Origin: Planococcaceae bacterium UBA3370
GTDB lineage: Bacteria; Bacillota; Bacilli; Bacillales_A; Planococcaceae
Reading direction: 5' to 3'
Length of the DNA stretch: 7,043 nt
NCBI GenBank assembly: GCA_002360295.1
Contig: DEQI01000020.1
Coordinates: 6,590 to 13,632 of the forward strand
The position numbers and the translations under genes are program-made. Shown in pieces: positions 5,799-7,043 of the stretch. The notes below the pieces were generated by a model. It did no database searches and had not been told where the DNA came from. It worked only from the letters and a program-made list of their open reading frames with translations. Each line of letters begins with the position of its first letter. The stretch's first letter is position 1.

Positions 5799-5825
5799 TG
5801 ATTATCTCAGTCTAGTATTTATGAT
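5798..5825 (+). promoter_or_regulatory. Candidate sigma-A promoter for narT
   Basis: TTGATT (5798-5803; 4 of 6) and TATGAT (5820-5825; 5 of 6) are separated by 16 bases, predicting a start near 5832 and a leader of about 55 bases before the narT ATG. The -35 box begins at the last base of the long hairpin, so any protein bound to the hairpin DNA would touch RNA polymerase. A slightly short spacer and weak -35 box are typical of activator-dependent promoters, which fits NreC control but does not prove it. Confidence 0.45.
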
Positions 5826-5886
5826 GTGTGTAGGGAATCAATCATTTGTCATTCACAACATTAAACAATAATAGAAGGTGAATGGA

Positions 5887-7035
5887 ATGATAAAAAAAAT
5901 ACAATTACCTTTACAAACAATGAACCTCGTTTTAGGATTTATGGTTTGGGTAATCATTTCTTCGTTGTTACCTTATATCAAGGAAGATATCGCTATTCCT
6001 GAAGATAAGCTAGCAATTATTACAGCAATACCAGTAGTTCTAGGGTCGATTTTACGTATACCATTAGGTTATTATGCTAATATTTTAGGAGCTCGAATTG
6101 TCTTTCTAGCAAGCTTCATCATTTTATTATTTCCTGTATACTATATTAGTGAAGCAACATCCTATATGGATTTAATCATTGGCGGTACGTTCCTTGGTAT
6201 TGGTGGAGCAGTATTTTCTGTTGGTGTTACATCACTTCCAAAATACTATCCAAAGGAAAAGCATGGTCTTGTTAATGGAATTTATGGCTTTGGTAATATG
6301 GGAACGGCGATTTCTACATTTGCCGCACCAGTTGTTGCTGCCCAATATGGATGGTCAACAGCTATTAAATTCTATCTAATCTTACTTATTATTTTTGCTA
6401 TTATAAACGTATTTTTAGGCGATAGAAAAGAACCTAAAATGAAAACACCTATTATTCAACAAATAAAAGGTGTGTACAAGAACGAAAAAATGTGGTTCTT
6501 CTCATTATTCTACTTCGTTACGTTTGGTGCATTTGTGGCTTTCACAGTATTTTTACCAAACTTCTTAGTTTCAAATTTTGGTTTTGATAAAGTAAATGCC
6601 GGAATAATGACTGCTGTCTTTATCGTACTTGCTACTTGCTGCCGTACGTTAGGTGGCTATTTAGGAGATAAATTCGATTCATTCAAACTATTAATGGCTG
6701 TATTTATTGGAATCGTGATTGGCGCGTTAATAGTATCAACATCACCTAATATTATTTTATTTATTACAGGTATTTTAATTATTGGATTTGCTTGTGGTAT
6801 TGGAAATGGTGTTGTCTTTAAACTTGTACCAATGTTCTTCTTAGAACAATCAGGTATTGTGAATGGGATCGTTTCCATGATGGGTGGTTTAGGAGGCTTC
6901 TTCCCACCACTATTATTATCTTCTATTCATTCAGCTACAGGAAGCTACTCTATGGGCTTTATGGCATTAGCAGTCGTTTCAATTATTAGCTTATTATTAG
7001 TATTGAGACTGAAAAAACAAAACCCAGTGAAATAG
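5887..7035 (+). CDS. narT: Nitrate/nitrite transporter of the NarK/NarT family (MFS)
   Basis: This is a membrane transporter of the nitrate/nitrite porter family. In staphylococci NarT brings in nitrate and exports nitrite during anaerobic respiration. The 382 residues are almost entirely hydrophobic and fit twelve membrane segments, the usual size for NarT. Two arginines lie where NarK proteins bind the anion: R57 in segment 2 (SILRIPLGYY) and R253 in the second half (CCRTLGGYLGDKF). Glycine-rich nitrate-signature-like segments occur at 131-141 (GIYGFGNMGTA) and about 327-341 (NGIVSMMGGLGGFFPP). I chose ATG 5887 because AGAAGG at 5873-5878 lies 8 bases before it; an in-frame GTG at 5878 overlaps that ribosome binding site. 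The gene follows nreC with its own candidate promoter. The symbol narT follows the staphylococcal neighbourhood; narK is the equivalent name elsewhere. Direction of transport cannot be read from sequence. Confidence 0.93.
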   Translation: MIKKIQLPLQTMNLVLGFMVWVIISSLLPYIKEDIAIPEDKLAIITAIPVVLGSILRIPLGYYANILGARIVFLASFIILLFPVYYISEATSYMDLIIGGTFLGIGGAVFSVGVTSLPKYYPKEKHGLVNGIYGFGNMGTAISTFAAPVVAAQYGWSTAIKFYLILLIIFAIINVFLGDRKEPKMKTPIIQQIKGVYKNEKMWFFSLFYFVTFGAFVAFTVFLPNFLVSNFGFDKVNAGIMTAVFIVLATCCRTLGGYLGDKFDSFKLLMAVFIGIVIGALIVSTSPNIILFITGILIIGFACGIGNGVVFKLVPMFFLEQSGIVNGIVSMMGGLGGFFPPLLLSSIHSATGSYSMGFMALAVVSIISLLLVLRLKKQNPVK

Positions 7036-7043
7036 CTAAATTC

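Noticed and set aside
5846..5858. Short dyad TTGT-N5-ACAA in the narT leader
   Set aside because: Arms are only four bases, the spacing differs from the other two dyads, and it lies downstream of the candidate start point; chance is the best explanation.
5846..5874. Promoter-like pair TTGTCA and TAATAG immediately before narT
   Set aside because: The -10 match is poor and transcription would begin at or after the narT ribosome binding site, leaving none in the transcript.
6657..6878. - strand open frame inside narT
   Set aside because: It mirrors the transporter's second half; its composition reflects the antisense of hydrophobic codons.

Overview
The window carries one functional theme: anaerobic nitrate respiration. 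In order, all on the + strand, it holds the 3' end of narG, complete narH, narJ and narI (membrane-bound respiratory nitrate reductase), then nreA, nreB and nreC (nitrate and oxygen sensing), then a NarK-type nitrate/nitrite transporter corresponding to staphylococcal narT. The narGHJI-nreABC-narT layout, the AT-rich sequence, the strong AAGGAGG-type ribosome binding sites and the TTG/GTG starts point to Bacillota, order Bacillales. Staphylococcus is the best-studied carrier of this layout. Several proteins look related to, but clearly different from, the staphylococcal ones as I remember them, so another Bacillales genus is possible and I do not name a species.

Region 1 (1-3123) is the structural operon. 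narG/narH, narH/narJ and narJ/narI overlap by 11, 8 and 8 bases, so translation is probably coupled. NarG (Mo-bisMGD catalytic subunit) and NarH (four Fe-S clusters) form the cytoplasmic part. NarI is the di-haem membrane anchor that takes electrons from menaquinol, and NarJ is the assembly chaperone. A clean intrinsic terminator follows narI.

Region 2 (3124-3489) is a 366-base gap. It holds that terminator, two candidate promoters and two perfect inverted repeats. The sensor operon therefore appears to be a separate transcription unit that can be controlled apart from the enzyme genes.

Region 3 (3490-5677) is nreABC: a GAF-domain nitrate receptor, a soluble PAS histidine kinase with four cysteines spaced for an oxygen-labile [4Fe-4S] cluster, and a LuxR-type response regulator. 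The genes overlap by 4 bases and 1 base. In the staphylococcal model, NreB phosphorylates NreC when oxygen is absent, NreA restrains NreB unless nitrate is bound, and phospho-NreC activates nar, nir and narT promoters.

Region 4 (5678-5886) separates nreC from narT. It contains a long GC-containing hairpin that probably ends the nreABC transcript, a candidate narT promoter whose -35 overlaps the end of the hairpin, and a dyad with the same TTGT-N8-ACAA layout as one upstream of nreA. Region 5 (5887-7035) is narT; only eight bases follow it.

I see no mobile element, CRISPR array, tRNA or rRNA gene and no broken gene. The coding content is a known system. The less familiar signals are regulatory and lie in the two intergenic gaps.
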